From contig NZ_JAEHGC010000012.1 in NCBI RefSeq assembly GCF_016107705.1, forward strand, positions 103,025 through 167,024: a stretch of 64,000 nucleotides of DNA, written 5' to 3'. The notes beneath the pieces were generated by a model. The model ran no database searches and was not told the DNA's origin. It was given only the letters and a program-made list of their open reading frames with translations. Below, one piece after another: positions 1 to 8,559 of this stretch. Every line of letters begins with the position of its first letter. The stretch's first letter is position 1. The DNA comes from Neobacillus cucumis (GTDB lineage: Bacteria; Bacillota; Bacilli; Bacillales_B; DSM-18226). The position numbers were made by a program, and so were the translations under genes.

Positions 1-795
1 TCTTCAGTTGAAGCATCCACAACTAAGACCTATAAAACAATAGAAAATTTGAATTTACGCAAAGGGCCAGGAACAAAATATTCTCGTGTTCTAGTCATGC
101 CAAAAGGAAAAACCGTTACTTATATTTCAAAAAGTGGCAGTTGGTATAAAGTCAAATATAAGAGTTACATAGGGTACGCAAGTTCAACATATCTTAAAAA
201 AGTTAGCACACAGGCAGTCAAAACGGTAAAGGTAAATGTACCATATGTTAGTCAATTAACACCAACCTATGCCCCATTTGGATGTGAGGGTGCTAGTTTA
301 TTAATGGCTTTAAAATATAAAGGGTATACCAGTCAAAGTTTAAAAACATTGCTTGATAAGATGCCAAAAACTAAGAATAATCCGTATCTTGGATATGCAG
401 GCACGCCATACAAAAATGTAAATGGTGTATTCCAATCCATTTTCCCAAAACCTTTAACAGATTTTGGCCGAAAATATAGTAGTAAAGTTGTCAATGCAAC
501 AGGGTATTCTACTACTCAATTAAAAAAAGAACTAGATAAAGGAAATCCAGCAGTTGTATACGTTACATTAAATTTTGCCAAACCAACATGGGCGAAGTGG
601 GATATGGGAAGTGCAGGGAAGGTAAATATGGTTGACAATATGCACGTCGTAACATTGATTGGTTACAATAAAAGTACAGGCAGTTACTATGTTGCAGATC
701 CAAACAGTAAAAGCACAAACAATAAATATTGGGTAAGTAAAAGTGTCTTTGAAAGATCCTATAATGCTTTAAAATATGCAGTTGTAGTACGATAA
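1..795 (+). CDS. SH3b-C39-like cysteine peptidase (5' partial)
   Basis: The frame is open from base 1, so the start codon and any signal peptide lie outside the window. The first part (about residues 15-70) is a bacterial SH3 domain (NLRKGPGTKYS, then GSWYKVKYKSYIGYASSTYL), which in this family binds cell wall. The rest matches the Peptidase_C39_2 (YvpB-like) fold: PFGCEGASLLMAL carries the presumed nucleophilic Cys, DNMHVVTLIGYN the His and VADPN the Asp. It is probably a secreted or wall-bound enzyme. Its substrate is unknown, and family members often lack proven protease activity. Confidence 0.82.
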   Translation, partial: SSVEASTTKTYKTIENLNLRKGPGTKYSRVLVMPKGKTVTYISKSGSWYKVKYKSYIGYASSTYLKKVSTQAVKTVKVNVPYVSQLTPTYAPFGCEGASLLMALKYKGYTSQSLKTLLDKMPKTKNNPYLGYAGTPYKNVNGVFQSIFPKPLTDFGRKYSSKVVNATGYSTTQLKKELDKGNPAVVYVTLNFAKPTWAKWDMGSAGKVNMVDNMHVVTLIGYNKSTGSYYVADPNSKSTNNKYWVSKSVFERSYNALKYAVVVR

Positions 796-869
796 TGAAT
801 TTAAAAGAGTAGTAACACATGTAAATTCACAATAGGCTTCCAATAACACTCGTGCTCTTCATGGCGACA

Positions 870-906
870 GGGGTACAATTATGTACCCCTCCTTAATGGG
901 GAGGGG
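870..906. terminator. two overlapping hairpins between convergent genes
   Basis: GGGGTAC (870-876) pairs with GTACCCC (883-889). The CCCCTCC at 886-892 can instead pair with GGAGGGG at 900-906. The site lies between the convergent peptidase and cotD genes and could terminate either transcript, although no strong T-run follows. Confidence 0.4.
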
Positions 907-914
907 AAAGGAAA

Positions 915-1289
915 TTAAAATCCAAATGGTCCAGGTGGACAGCAAGGATTAACGGGGGCACCGCACATCGTATGTGTTTCACAGCATTCATTTACACATG
1001 ATTCTGTGTGTGGAAAATAGTGTTGATGATTTACATGAAGCTTGTTGACAGTAGTGGTATGAGAAGGATGAATATGTTGTACGACTTTATTAAATAAATT
1101 TGTTTTAACATATTGTTGTCCAGGTGAAACAAGTGGCGGATCATACTGTGCAGGAAACGCTTGAGGCGGACAGTATATTGGTTGACATGGTGGTGGCGGA
1201 CAGAATGGAGCTGGCATTTGTTGTACAGGAGCAACCAGATTTGGCATTGCATTTGATGGAAACCCACCAAATCCCATATTTCTTTTCAT
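915..1289 (-). CDS. cotD: CotD-family spore coat protein
   Basis: A 124-residue Pro/Cys/His-rich protein. The segment VQHIHPSHTTTVNKLHVNHQ followed by HYFPHTES is the CotD signature. CotD of B. subtilis is an inner spore-coat protein made in the mother cell. The N-terminal half is an extended Pro/Gln/Cys stretch (FCPPPPCQPIYCPPQ), so this version is longer than the 75-residue B. subtilis protein. The ATG at 1289 is chosen because GGAGGT (complement of 1299-1304) lies 9 nt upstream. A longer start at 1319 would put that RBS inside the gene. Confidence 0.85.
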   Translation of the reverse strand: MKRNMGFGGFPSNAMPNLVAPVQQMPAPFCPPPPCQPIYCPPQAFPAQYDPPLVSPGQQYVKTNLFNKVVQHIHPSHTTTVNKLHVNHQHYFPHTESCVNECCETHTMCGAPVNPCCPPGPFGF

Positions 1290-1319
1290 AGGTATTTTAC
1301 CTCCAGGTGAATTTGTCAT

Positions 1320-1869
1320 GTTACCTCAATAGTCTATGTGAACTTTTGTTTGTGCGGACTAGTTCTGATACCTATTTATGAAAAAAGTGATGCACACTAC
1401 GAACATAATGTGAAAATAAAAAGGGTGCTTGAGTTGAACAAAAGGGTCGCTGTTGCGGCTCTTTTTCTTGTGAGCTTTACTTAAGAACTGGCTGCTAATT
1501 ACGGCAGCCTTTTTATTGAGCAGGTAGCAGTTTAAGTGTAATGATTCACAATCTGGATTATTTACTGTTAGGTACTACAATTTTCCTCCACACAAATGGA
1601 CCCCCTCCATTTGGAAGAGGATGGTTTTAATAAAAATACTTCGCAGGCATGATTAAGCTTACTTTATAATTTTTTCCAGAAAGGGTAAACTACTAAAAAT
1701 TTAAAACCATTGATAGAACTGAGCGTGGATATCACGATTTCTTTTTCGGAATCATGTATTCATGCGCTAGTATTAATCTATACATATGTTACATTTTGTC
1801 GAATATCGTTGAATTAACGTTATTTAACTTTTTGTTTATTTTTAAAGGGAAGAGTTAGGGGGATCGTAA
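1320..1869. other. intergenic region with terminator-like hairpins
   Basis: No convincing gene. Two hairpins with T-runs sit close together: GTCGC/GCGGC at about 1446-1459 followed by CTTTTT, and GGCTGC (1490-1495) with GCAGCC (1504-1509) followed by TTTTT. Hairpin-plus-T segments of the same style recur near 59035 and 60740, so this is probably a decayed dispersed repeat rather than a dedicated terminator. The last 100 bases should hold the paaK promoter, which I could not place. Confidence 0.4.
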
Positions 1870-3198
1870 ATGTACAATCCGGAAATTGAAGCGATGAGTC
1901 GCACGGAATTGGAAGCATTACAATTTTTACGCCTTAAACAAACGATAAGTAAGGTTTATGAAAATGTGGCGCATTATAAGGAAAAATTTGATAAATTGGG
2001 AATCACACCTGAAGATATCCACTCTTTGGACGATGTAAAAAAGCTACCTTTTACAAAGAAAAAAGACTTGCGGGACCACTATCCATTTGGATTGTTTGCC
2101 GTTTCGATGGACGAAGTAAACCGAATCCATGGATCATCTGGAACGAGCGGCAAACCAACGGTTGTCGGGTATACAAAAAATGATATAAAAAATTGGGCAT
2201 CAGTAGTTGCTCGCTCCATCGTTACAGCTGGGGGTAGAAAATCAGATGTTTTTCATAATGCTTATGGATATGGTCTTTTTACAGGCGGGCTTGGACTTCA
2301 TTATGGGGCGGAAGAACTGGGGGCTGCCACAGTTCCTATTTCAGGGGGAAATACGGAGAGACAAATCACAATTATTAATGATTTTAAACCAAGAGGAATT
2401 TGTGGAACCCCATCCTATATTTTAAATATTGTGGAGCAAATGGAACGCATGGGAATGAATCCGCGTGAGACAAGTCTTGAATATGGAATCTTTGGTTCTG
2501 AACCGTGGACAGAGGAAATGCGGGCTACACTTGAGAGAAAACTGGACATTAAAGCGATTGATATTTACGGCTTAAGTGAGGTAATGGGCCCTGGGGTGGC
2601 CATTGAGTGTTATGAAGCTCAAGATGGTTTGCATATTGCTGAAGATCATTTTTTTGTGGAGGTTCTTAACCCTGAAACATTAGAACCGGTCGAAGATGGC
2701 CAAGATGGAGAGCTTGTGTTTACCAGCTTAACAAAAGAAGCACTGCCCATTATTCGTTACCGCACAGGGGACATTACTTCCATCACCCGTGAAAAATGTA
2801 AATGCGGCAGAACTCATACACGTATGTCCCGGTTAAAAGGGCGGACAGATGACATGCTGATTATTCGCGGTGTAAATGTTTTCCCTACAGAGATTGAGCG
2901 TGTTCTTTTACAAATTGAGGGGCTTGTTCCAAATTATCAAATTCATTTGATGAAAAAAGGGAGTTTAGACAGTTTAGAATTACACGTTGAAATTGAAAAA
3001 CAGCTTTTTGAGGAAGTGGGAGAAGATTTAGGACATGCGACTATTCAAAAATTAAAAAAGAATATTCAGCATCAGATGAAATCCAGCTGTTTAGTGACAA
3101 TGGATACGATTATCAAAAAACCAGGAAGCCTGCCTCGTACTGATGGAAAAGCGAAAAGAGTTTTAGATAATAGAAATCTTGCTCAAGAGGTTTTATAA
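1870..3198 (+). CDS. paaK: phenylacetate-CoA ligase
   Basis: A 442-residue adenylate-forming enzyme of the PaaK type, which makes phenylacetyl-CoA from phenylacetate, ATP and CoA in the cytosol. Visible motifs are the phosphate loop GSSGTSGKPTVVGYT (about residues 87-101), YGLSEVMGPGVA (about 234-245), the RYRTGDI motif and the C-terminal GRTDDMLIIRGVNVFPTEIE hinge. Length and order match PaaK over the whole protein. It stands alone: no paaABCDE ring-oxidising genes follow, so the substrate could be another aryl acid. A 9-bp inverted repeat lies after the stop. Confidence 0.9.
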   Translation: MYNPEIEAMSRTELEALQFLRLKQTISKVYENVAHYKEKFDKLGITPEDIHSLDDVKKLPFTKKKDLRDHYPFGLFAVSMDEVNRIHGSSGTSGKPTVVGYTKNDIKNWASVVARSIVTAGGRKSDVFHNAYGYGLFTGGLGLHYGAEELGAATVPISGGNTERQITIINDFKPRGICGTPSYILNIVEQMERMGMNPRETSLEYGIFGSEPWTEEMRATLERKLDIKAIDIYGLSEVMGPGVAIECYEAQDGLHIAEDHFFVEVLNPETLEPVEDGQDGELVFTSLTKEALPIIRYRTGDITSITREKCKCGRTHTRMSRLKGRTDDMLIIRGVNVFPTEIERVLLQIEGLVPNYQIHLMKKGSLDSLELHVEIEKQLFEEVGEDLGHATIQKLKKNIQHQMKSSCLVTMDTIIKKPGSLPRTDGKAKRVLDNRNLAQEVL

Positions 3199-3275
3199 AG
3201 TTTTTACTAAGGTTAAATGAAAGCGAATTCACCTAATCTTGACTAGTCCATTATATGACAGCAAGCTTAGGTGAA

Positions 3276-3309
3276 AGCGTGCCATGATTTAAAAGCACTT
3301 TGGCACGCT
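3276..3309. terminator. inverted repeat between convergent genes
   Basis: AGCGTGCCA (3276-3284) and TGGCACGCT (3301-3309) form a perfect 9-bp stem between paaK and the convergent sigma-54 regulator gene. The T-run is poor on both sides. The same GCGTGCC...GGCACGC core forms the clear terminator at 12402-12424 and a related one at 23144-23166. Confidence 0.5.
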
Positions 3310-3394
3310 AAATAATTTCTGCTTATGGTTAATATATTGAGATAGAGAAATATGTTATTTATTTCGTAAACGGGCGCAATTCTTGTACCCAGGC

Positions 3395-4825
3395 TTAGAG
3401 CCCGAACTTTTTTTTCTTACGAACAAGCGTAGCTAAGTCAATTTGCAGCTTTTCGGCACAGCGCTTCATAGGACGACAAGTAGATAAATAGGATGCGAGC
3501 AGGGTTTTTTCATACTCATTGACCATTTCTTTTAAGGATAGATGTGAATCTCTTCCATCTCCCATATTCTGTGAGACAGGAGATGGCTGGGCCGTTTTGT
3601 GCTGATAAATAGTCGGAGGAAGCAAGGCTTCGTGGATGAGGTCGTCATCGGATAAGATGACAAGCCGCTCCACTACATTTCTTAGCTCACGAACGTTTCC
3701 GGGCCATGGGTAGGCAAGAAGTTGATCAATGACATGAGGGGGGAATGCTTTGTCCCTTCCATGTTTTTTGTTAAACATCTGAAGAAAATGCACAAGCAAG
3801 ACAAAAATATCCTCCTGCCTCTCCCGGAGTGGCGGGACGTGTATGGGCAGCACGTTAATTCGGAAGAAAAGATCTTCACGGAATTTTCTCGCTTGAATCA
3901 GCTCTACCAGGTTTGCGTTCGTGGCCACAATAATCCGGACATCGATGGGGATCGATTTCGTTCCGCCTACTCTTTGAATCTTCATATCTTGTAAAACCCC
4001 CAGTAATTTCACCTGCAAGGAGAGAGGCATCTCGCCGATTTCATCCAAAAATAACGTACCCTTATCGGCCACCTCGAAAAGTCCCGCTTTCCCCTGCCGT
4101 GCCGCGCCTGTGAAGGCACCCGGCTCATAACCAAATAATTCGGACTCGAGAAGATTCTCCGGGATGGCGCCGCAGTTGACTTTTACAAAGGGGCCTTTGT
4201 CATGGCGGTCATTGATGAAGTGAATATAGTTGGCGAGCACATCTTTTCCCACCCCAGATTCTCCCAAAATCAGAACAGGTGTATCGATAGCAGAAACTTT
4301 TTGGGCAAGGGAAACGATCTTTTCCATTGCCTTGCTGCGGTAGATGATTTGCTTGCCATCCATGCTCGGCAATTGCATTTCCTGAAGAGTTTTCCGATAG
4401 CTCTCGGTCAAGCTGTTCGTTTGGTCAAGCTGTCTTTTTAAGCGATTCAGCTCCGTTAAATCTCTTATATTACTAATCACAAACAACAAATTTCCCTCTT
4501 CATCCAGGACAGGAGTGGAGGTAACCAAGGCTTCAATCCCAGTAGAATATTGGTTCAGCTTCGTAATCGTCTTCTTTTGAATGATGGCTTCCCTCGATAC
4601 CGCCAGCTTGACGAATCCTCTTTCCATTACTTCATCGACGGTTAAGGTATCCAATAAATGGGGGGAAAGACCTGATATCTGTAAATAGGCTTTATTGTAC
4701 CAGATGATTTTTCCAGAAGGATCCATGATGGTGACGCCATCAAAGGCACTATCAATTAAATGCGATAGTAATAATTGTGATTGGTAAAGCTTTTCGGTGA
4801 TCTGAGTATTTTTCATACTGGTCAT
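3395..4825 (-). CDS. PAS-containing sigma-54-dependent activator
   Basis: A 476-residue bacterial enhancer-binding protein. An N-terminal PAS domain (about residues 15-125) and a linker coiled coil precede the AAA+ domain: Walker A GESGVGKD (188-195), the sigma-54 contact loop GAFTGA (236-241) and Walker B GTLFLDEIGE (256-265). A Fis-type helix-turn-helix closes the protein (RCAEKLQIDLATLVRKK). ATG at 4825 has AAAGGTGG 7 nt upstream. It is divergent from the catabolic operon starting at 5032 and almost certainly drives its -24/-12 promoter through the palindrome at 4911-4944. The ligand is unknown. A degraded copy of its last codons occurs at 20908-21003. Confidence 0.93.
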   Translation of the reverse strand: MTSMKNTQITEKLYQSQLLLSHLIDSAFDGVTIMDPSGKIIWYNKAYLQISGLSPHLLDTLTVDEVMERGFVKLAVSREAIIQKKTITKLNQYSTGIEALVTSTPVLDEEGNLLFVISNIRDLTELNRLKRQLDQTNSLTESYRKTLQEMQLPSMDGKQIIYRSKAMEKIVSLAQKVSAIDTPVLILGESGVGKDVLANYIHFINDRHDKGPFVKVNCGAIPENLLESELFGYEPGAFTGAARQGKAGLFEVADKGTLFLDEIGEMPLSLQVKLLGVLQDMKIQRVGGTKSIPIDVRIIVATNANLVELIQARKFREDLFFRINVLPIHVPPLRERQEDIFVLLVHFLQMFNKKHGRDKAFPPHVIDQLLAYPWPGNVRELRNVVERLVILSDDDLIHEALLPPTIYQHKTAQPSPVSQNMGDGRDSHLSLKEMVNEYEKTLLASYLSTCRPMKRCAEKLQIDLATLVRKKKKFGL

Positions 4826-4910
4826 GGAAATCCACCTTTATTTTTACTTGTTTGAATATATTTTATATTTTGAAAACTATGTAGGCAAGTATGCGCAAAA
4901 AATATAAAAA

Positions 4911-4944
4911 AATATGCATTTTGGCATATGCGAAAATGCATATT
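4911..4944. promoter_or_regulatory. 34-bp palindrome, likely enhancer site for the sigma-54 activator
   Basis: AATATGCATTTT (4911-4922) and AAAATGCATATT (4933-4944) are perfect 12-nt arms around a 10-nt centre that contains the palindrome GCATATGC. A further half-site-like TATGCGCAAAA lies near 4890. It sits about 40-70 bp upstream of the -24 element, between the activator gene and its presumed target operon, which fits an upstream activating sequence. Confidence 0.7.
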
Positions 4945-4949
4945 TTTTT

Positions 4950-4963
4950 TGAAAGCGCTTGAT
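4950..4963 (+). promoter_or_regulatory. cre site (CcpA)
   Basis: TGAAAGCGCTTGAT matches the Bacillus cre consensus TGWAARCGYTWNCW at 13 of 14 positions. It lies between the activator palindrome and the -24/-12 promoter, so CcpA bound here could block activator-polymerase contact and repress the operon in the presence of preferred sugars. Confidence 0.7.
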
Positions 4964-4982
4964 TTTGCAAGTCATAAACGTT

Positions 4983-4999
4983 TGGCATGATAGTTGCAT
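4983..4999 (+). promoter_or_regulatory. sigma-54 (-24/-12) promoter
   Basis: TGGCAT-GATAG-TTGCAT. The invariant GG (4984-4985) and GC (4996-4997) are exactly 10 nt apart, as SigL/RpoN promoters require. Transcription should start near 5009, leaving a leader of about 23 nt before the ATG at 5032. Confidence 0.88.
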
Positions 5000-5031
5000 A
5001 GTAGATTCATAAATGGAAAGGAGTTTTGCAT

Positions 5032-5817
5032 ATGTGGGAAATAAGCCATAACGATAGTTTGAAAGGTCAAGTGGCCATCATTACGGGAGCTGCACGGGGA
5101 ATCGGTGCTGCATGTGCAAGAGCCCTGGCTCGAAGCGGATGCCATATTGTTATTATTGATCTTATATCCAGTGAAGAAACGGTACAAGCCATCCAAGCGG
5201 AAAATCCGGAAAGTAGGGTTCTCTCGATGCAGGTTGATATACGCAAGAAAGAGGATGTTCAAAAGGCGGTTACTGAAACAGTTGAACGCCTAGGCAGAGT
5301 CGATATCCTCGTCAATAATGCCGGTACTGCCTCTAGACTTGGATTGGAGGAAATGACGGTGGAGGACTGGCAGCGCGATCTAGATACGAACCTCCTCGGG
5401 ACCTTCCTGTTTACTCAAGCGGTGATTTATCCACATATGAAGAATCAAGGCTACGGCAAAATCATCAACATCAGTTCCATTTCAGGCATTATTGGGGGGG
5501 TTTCGTCTAGCCTTCCAGGCAGCAATGGGGGAAGATCCGGCCCGGCTTATGCCGCTTCTAAAGGAGGCATCATCGCCCTGACGAAATGGGTGGCCAAGGA
5601 AGTAGGGGAGCTCGGCATTTATTGTAACAGCATCGCCCCAGGGTCCGTCGTTACGGAACTGACAAAAGGGCTGGAGTATCCATTGGACGGGCAGCCGATC
5701 AAGCGGATGGGCGATCCGGCTGACATTGCCGAGGCCGTAGTCTATTTGGCTTCACCCGCTTCCAATTATGTGACCGGCCAAGTCATGAAAGTATGCGGAG
5801 GGCTGGCCATTGGATAA
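5032..5817 (+). CDS. short-chain dehydrogenase/reductase (first gene of sigma-54 operon)
   Basis: A 261-residue classical SDR. The cofactor motif TGAARGIG lies at about residues 19-26, NNAG near 95, and the catalytic Ser (ISSISG) with YAASK supplies the Tyr and Lys. An NAD(P)-dependent alcohol/ketone oxidoreductase is expected. The start is the ATG at 5032, 8 nt after AAGGAG; the upstream TTG at 5026 has no better support. It overlaps the next SDR by 8 nt (translational coupling). The substrate is unknown; with the ligase and thiolase it probably oxidises a hydroxyl to a keto group. Confidence 0.88.
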   Translation: MWEISHNDSLKGQVAIITGAARGIGAACARALARSGCHIVIIDLISSEETVQAIQAENPESRVLSMQVDIRKKEDVQKAVTETVERLGRVDILVNNAGTASRLGLEEMTVEDWQRDLDTNLLGTFLFTQAVIYPHMKNQGYGKIINISSISGIIGGVSSSLPGSNGGRSGPAYAASKGGIIALTKWVAKEVGELGIYCNSIAPGSVVTELTKGLEYPLDGQPIKRMGDPADIAEAVVYLASPASNYVTGQVMKVCGGLAIG

Positions 5818-6589
5818 CGTCGCAGGAAAATTCATCATGATTACTGGTGCTGCCAGAGGCATCGGGTTAGGCCTGGCGCGTACCGCCGCCGAAAAAGGAG
5901 CCAACCTAATCCTGGTCGATCGCGATGAAGAGGCCTTGGAAACGGCAAAGCGGGCATGTCAGGAGAAGACCGATGATGTGAAAAGTGTGGTCATGGATAT
6001 TACCAATGTTCAAGAAATGAGGAATTCGGTCGACCAAGTCATGATGGACACGGAGCGGATCGATGTTCTGATTAATAATGCAGGGATTATGCAGACGAAG
6101 CATTTTTTTGAAATAGAGGAAAAGGATTGGGACCGTGTGCTCTCCGTCAACTTAAAAGGGCTGTTCTTTCTTTCCCAAGCAGTCGGGAAGCATATGATCA
6201 CAAGGCGCCAGGGGTCCATCATCCATGTTTCCTCCATCGCCTCCCGCTTTCCCCGGCCGCTGGCGATGCATTATGGGGCTTCGAAAGCAGCGGTTCTTAG
6301 TTTAACGAAGTCGATGGCGGAATTTTTCGGAGAATATGGGGTGCGAGTAAATGCTGTCTGTCCCGGCCCAATGGAAACGGAAATGCTGCAAGCGATTGGC
6401 CGTGACCGGGCTAGCCTTTTTGGCGGTTCCGCGGAAAAAGCCATCCTTGACTATGTGGGTCCGATTCCCCTTAAACGAGTAGGGCAGCCGCGGGATGTCG
6501 CTGAAGCCGCTTTATTCCTAGCTTCTGATCATGCTGCCTACATTACCGGCCAAGCACTCAATGTATGCGGCGGCGTGCAAATGGTGTAA
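5810..6589 (+). CDS. short-chain dehydrogenase/reductase (second)
   Basis: A 259-residue SDR with TGAARGIG, NNAGIM, catalytic Ser in HVSSIAS and YGASK. It resembles its upstream neighbour but is clearly diverged, so the pair probably acts on two different intermediates or stereoisomers rather than being a recent duplication. The TTG start at 5810 overlaps the end of the first SDR and is preceded by GGAGG (about 5797). The C-terminal ITGQALNVCGGVQM is typical of the family. Confidence 0.87.
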   Translation: MDNVAGKFIMITGAARGIGLGLARTAAEKGANLILVDRDEEALETAKRACQEKTDDVKSVVMDITNVQEMRNSVDQVMMDTERIDVLINNAGIMQTKHFFEIEEKDWDRVLSVNLKGLFFLSQAVGKHMITRRQGSIIHVSSIASRFPRPLAMHYGASKAAVLSLTKSMAEFFGEYGVRVNAVCPGPMETEMLQAIGRDRASLFGGSAEKAILDYVGPIPLKRVGQPRDVAEAALFLASDHAAYITGQALNVCGGVQMV

Positions 6590-6602
6590 GGGGGAGAATG
6601 AC

Positions 6603-7073
6603 ATGTCAGCGAAAAGGCAATCGGTCTATAACCGCGATCAAGGTGTGATGTGGGGAACACTCGCCAAAGGCCAGGATTTAATGCAAGGACTCCTCGAGGA
6701 ATGCAAGTACCACGGGGTCGAGACCGGCATGGTGACCTGTATCGGATCTCTTGAGCAGGCATATTACGTATACGGGACCAAAGACTCGGATGGACAGCCC
6801 GCCTACAGCAATCCCGTGACCATCCAAGGTGTCATGGAAATCCTCCAAGGCACGGGATTCATCTGCCGAGACCAAGAAGGGAAACTGGACCTACATTTTC
6901 ATGGACTAGTGATAGATCAGGATGGCCAGATTCGGGGAGGGCATTTTCTCAAGGGAAAGAACATCATCTTGGTTACGTTGGAATATTCGATCCTTGTTGG
7001 ACAGGGAATAGATGCTGTACGGGCGTATCGCCCTGAACTGGGCTTTCAAACCATTCAATATCGAAGGAAGTGA
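6603..7073 (+). CDS. PPC/DUF296-domain protein
   Basis: A 156-residue protein of the PPC (DUF296, PF03479) family: GTLAKGQDLMQGLLEECKYH at the N-terminus, then the family signature LHFHGLVIDQDGQIRGGHF with an HxH pair and a Gly-rich strand. Related proteins form trimers. Some plant members are fused to AT-hooks, but this one is a stand-alone domain, so DNA binding should not be assumed. The ATG at 6603 follows GGGGGAG. Its place inside a degradation operon suggests a metabolic or ligand-binding role, which I cannot define. Confidence 0.8.
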   Translation: MSAKRQSVYNRDQGVMWGTLAKGQDLMQGLLEECKYHGVETGMVTCIGSLEQAYYVYGTKDSDGQPAYSNPVTIQGVMEILQGTGFICRDQEGKLDLHFHGLVIDQDGQIRGGHFLKGKNIILVTLEYSILVGQGIDAVRAYRPELGFQTIQYRRK

Positions 7074-7080
7074 TGAAGCT

Positions 7081-8559
7081 ATGGAAACAATCGCGAGCCT
7101 TGCCAGAAAGACCTGCCTCAGCCGTGCCAATAAACAGGCGCTAACGGATGGAAGAACGACTTTTTTATACAAGGAAATGGGGGAGCGGGCCGCCCGTTTG
7201 GCTCAAGCCTTGCTTGACCGCAGCTTGAAGAAGGGGGACCGGGTCGCAATTCTGATGTCAAACCGCTTGGAGCATATTGAATTGGACGTAGCCATCGCCT
7301 GGGCGGGGCTGATTAAGGTGCCCCTCAATTACCGCTTGCATCCAAAAGAGCATGAATACATACTCGAGCATTCGGGGGCAAGCCTATTAATCGCTGAACC
7401 CGATTTATTGCAGGGGGTCGAGACAACGATTCCCATCGTGACGACAGAGGAATACGAGGAATGGATTTCGTTCTATCCCAGTACGACTCCAGATATTGAG
7501 GTGGACGAAGACGATACCTACGCCATCATGTATACATCGGGAACAACCGGAAGGCCCAAAGGGGTAATGCTCACGCATCGTAATTTCATTTCCGGTGCAC
7601 TTTCCTTGATTATGGGCTGCGGAATGACGCAACAGGATGTGATTGGTCATGTTGCCCCACTTACACACGGCAGCAACTTTCTGGCTCAATGTGCTCTTTT
7701 ATTGGGATGCAAGCAGGTGGTATTCAATAAGTTTGAACCAAAGGATTTTCTTGAGACCATTGAAAGAGAGAAAATCAGCACCGTTTTCCTCGTTCCAACA
7801 ATGGTGAATCTAATGATTCATGAAGAAAGCTTCCATTCCCGTGATCTTTCTTCGCTAAGGACAATCAATATGGCTGGTGCTCCGATGGCAGCAGAGAAAA
7901 TCAAGGATGCTTTGGAGTGTCTCGGTCCGAAAATTGTCGAAACGTATGGACAGGTGGAAGCTCCCATGACCATCACCATGATGCCAAGGGACGAGCTGGG
8001 AAATAAGCCTGATTCTTGCGGGGCGATCGGTCCTTTTGTCGATGTGAAGATTGTCGATGATCAAGGGATGGTTTTACCCGCTGGAGAGATAGGCGAGATT
8101 ATTTGCCGGGGGTCACTTGTGATGAAGGGATATTGGAATCAGCCTGATGCCACGGCCGAAACCTTACAGGATGGGTGGCTTCATACCGGAGACCTAGGAT
8201 GGCTCGACCCGCATGGGTATCTTCATCTTGTCGACCGCAAGAAAGATGTGATCATCAGCGGAGGAGCGAATGTGTACCCAAGGGAAGTGGAAGAGGTGCT
8301 CAATCTTCATCAGGCGGTAAAGGAGACCTGCGTATTTGGCATCCCTGATGAGAAATGGGGAGAATCGGTGTATGCCCATGTCGTGCTAAAAGAGGGCGAA
8401 AACGTGACAGAGCAGGAGCTGATTGAGTTGTGCAAGAATCACTTGGGTGGGTTTAAAAAGCCAAAAGGGATTCTGATTGTGGATCAGCTGCCGAAAAGCT
8501 CTTACGGGAAAATCATGCGCAAGGAAATTCGTGCAGAGTATTGGAGGGTGATCCAGTGA
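7081..8559 (+). CDS. class I acyl-CoA synthetase (AMP-binding)
   Basis: A 492-residue adenylate-forming ligase. The P-loop YTSGTTGRPKGVMLTH (about residues 156-171), ETYGQVEAP, LHTGDLGWLD, the hinge DRKKDVIISGGANVYP and the C-terminal catalytic Lys region SSYGKIMRKEI are all present. It should activate a carboxylic acid to its CoA thioester and so provide the substrate for the thiolase that follows. The ATG at 7081 sits after the DUF296 stop with GGAAG upstream; the open frame back to 7012 overlaps that gene and lacks an RBS. Substrate class cannot be read from sequence. Confidence 0.9.
   Translation: METIASLARKTCLSRANKQALTDGRTTFLYKEMGERAARLAQALLDRSLKKGDRVAILMSNRLEHIELDVAIAWAGLIKVPLNYRLHPKEHEYILEHSGASLLIAEPDLLQGVETTIPIVTTEEYEEWISFYPSTTPDIEVDEDDTYAIMYTSGTTGRPKGVMLTHRNFISGALSLIMGCGMTQQDVIGHVAPLTHGSNFLAQCALLLGCKQVVFNKFEPKDFLETIEREKISTVFLVPTMVNLMIHEESFHSRDLSSLRTINMAGAPMAAEKIKDALECLGPKIVETYGQVEAPMTITMMPRDELGNKPDSCGAIGPFVDVKIVDDQGMVLPAGEIGEIICRGSLVMKGYWNQPDATAETLQDGWLHTGDLGWLDPHGYLHLVDRKKDVIISGGANVYPREVEEVLNLHQAVKETCVFGIPDEKWGESVYAHVVLKEGENVTEQELIELCKNHLGGFKKPKGILIVDQLPKSSYGKIMRKEIRAEYWRVIQ

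Noticed and set aside
870..906. Attenuator/riboswitch formed by mutually exclusive hairpins
   Set aside because: It lies between convergent genes, not upstream of one, so the alternative pairing is most simply a terminator region.
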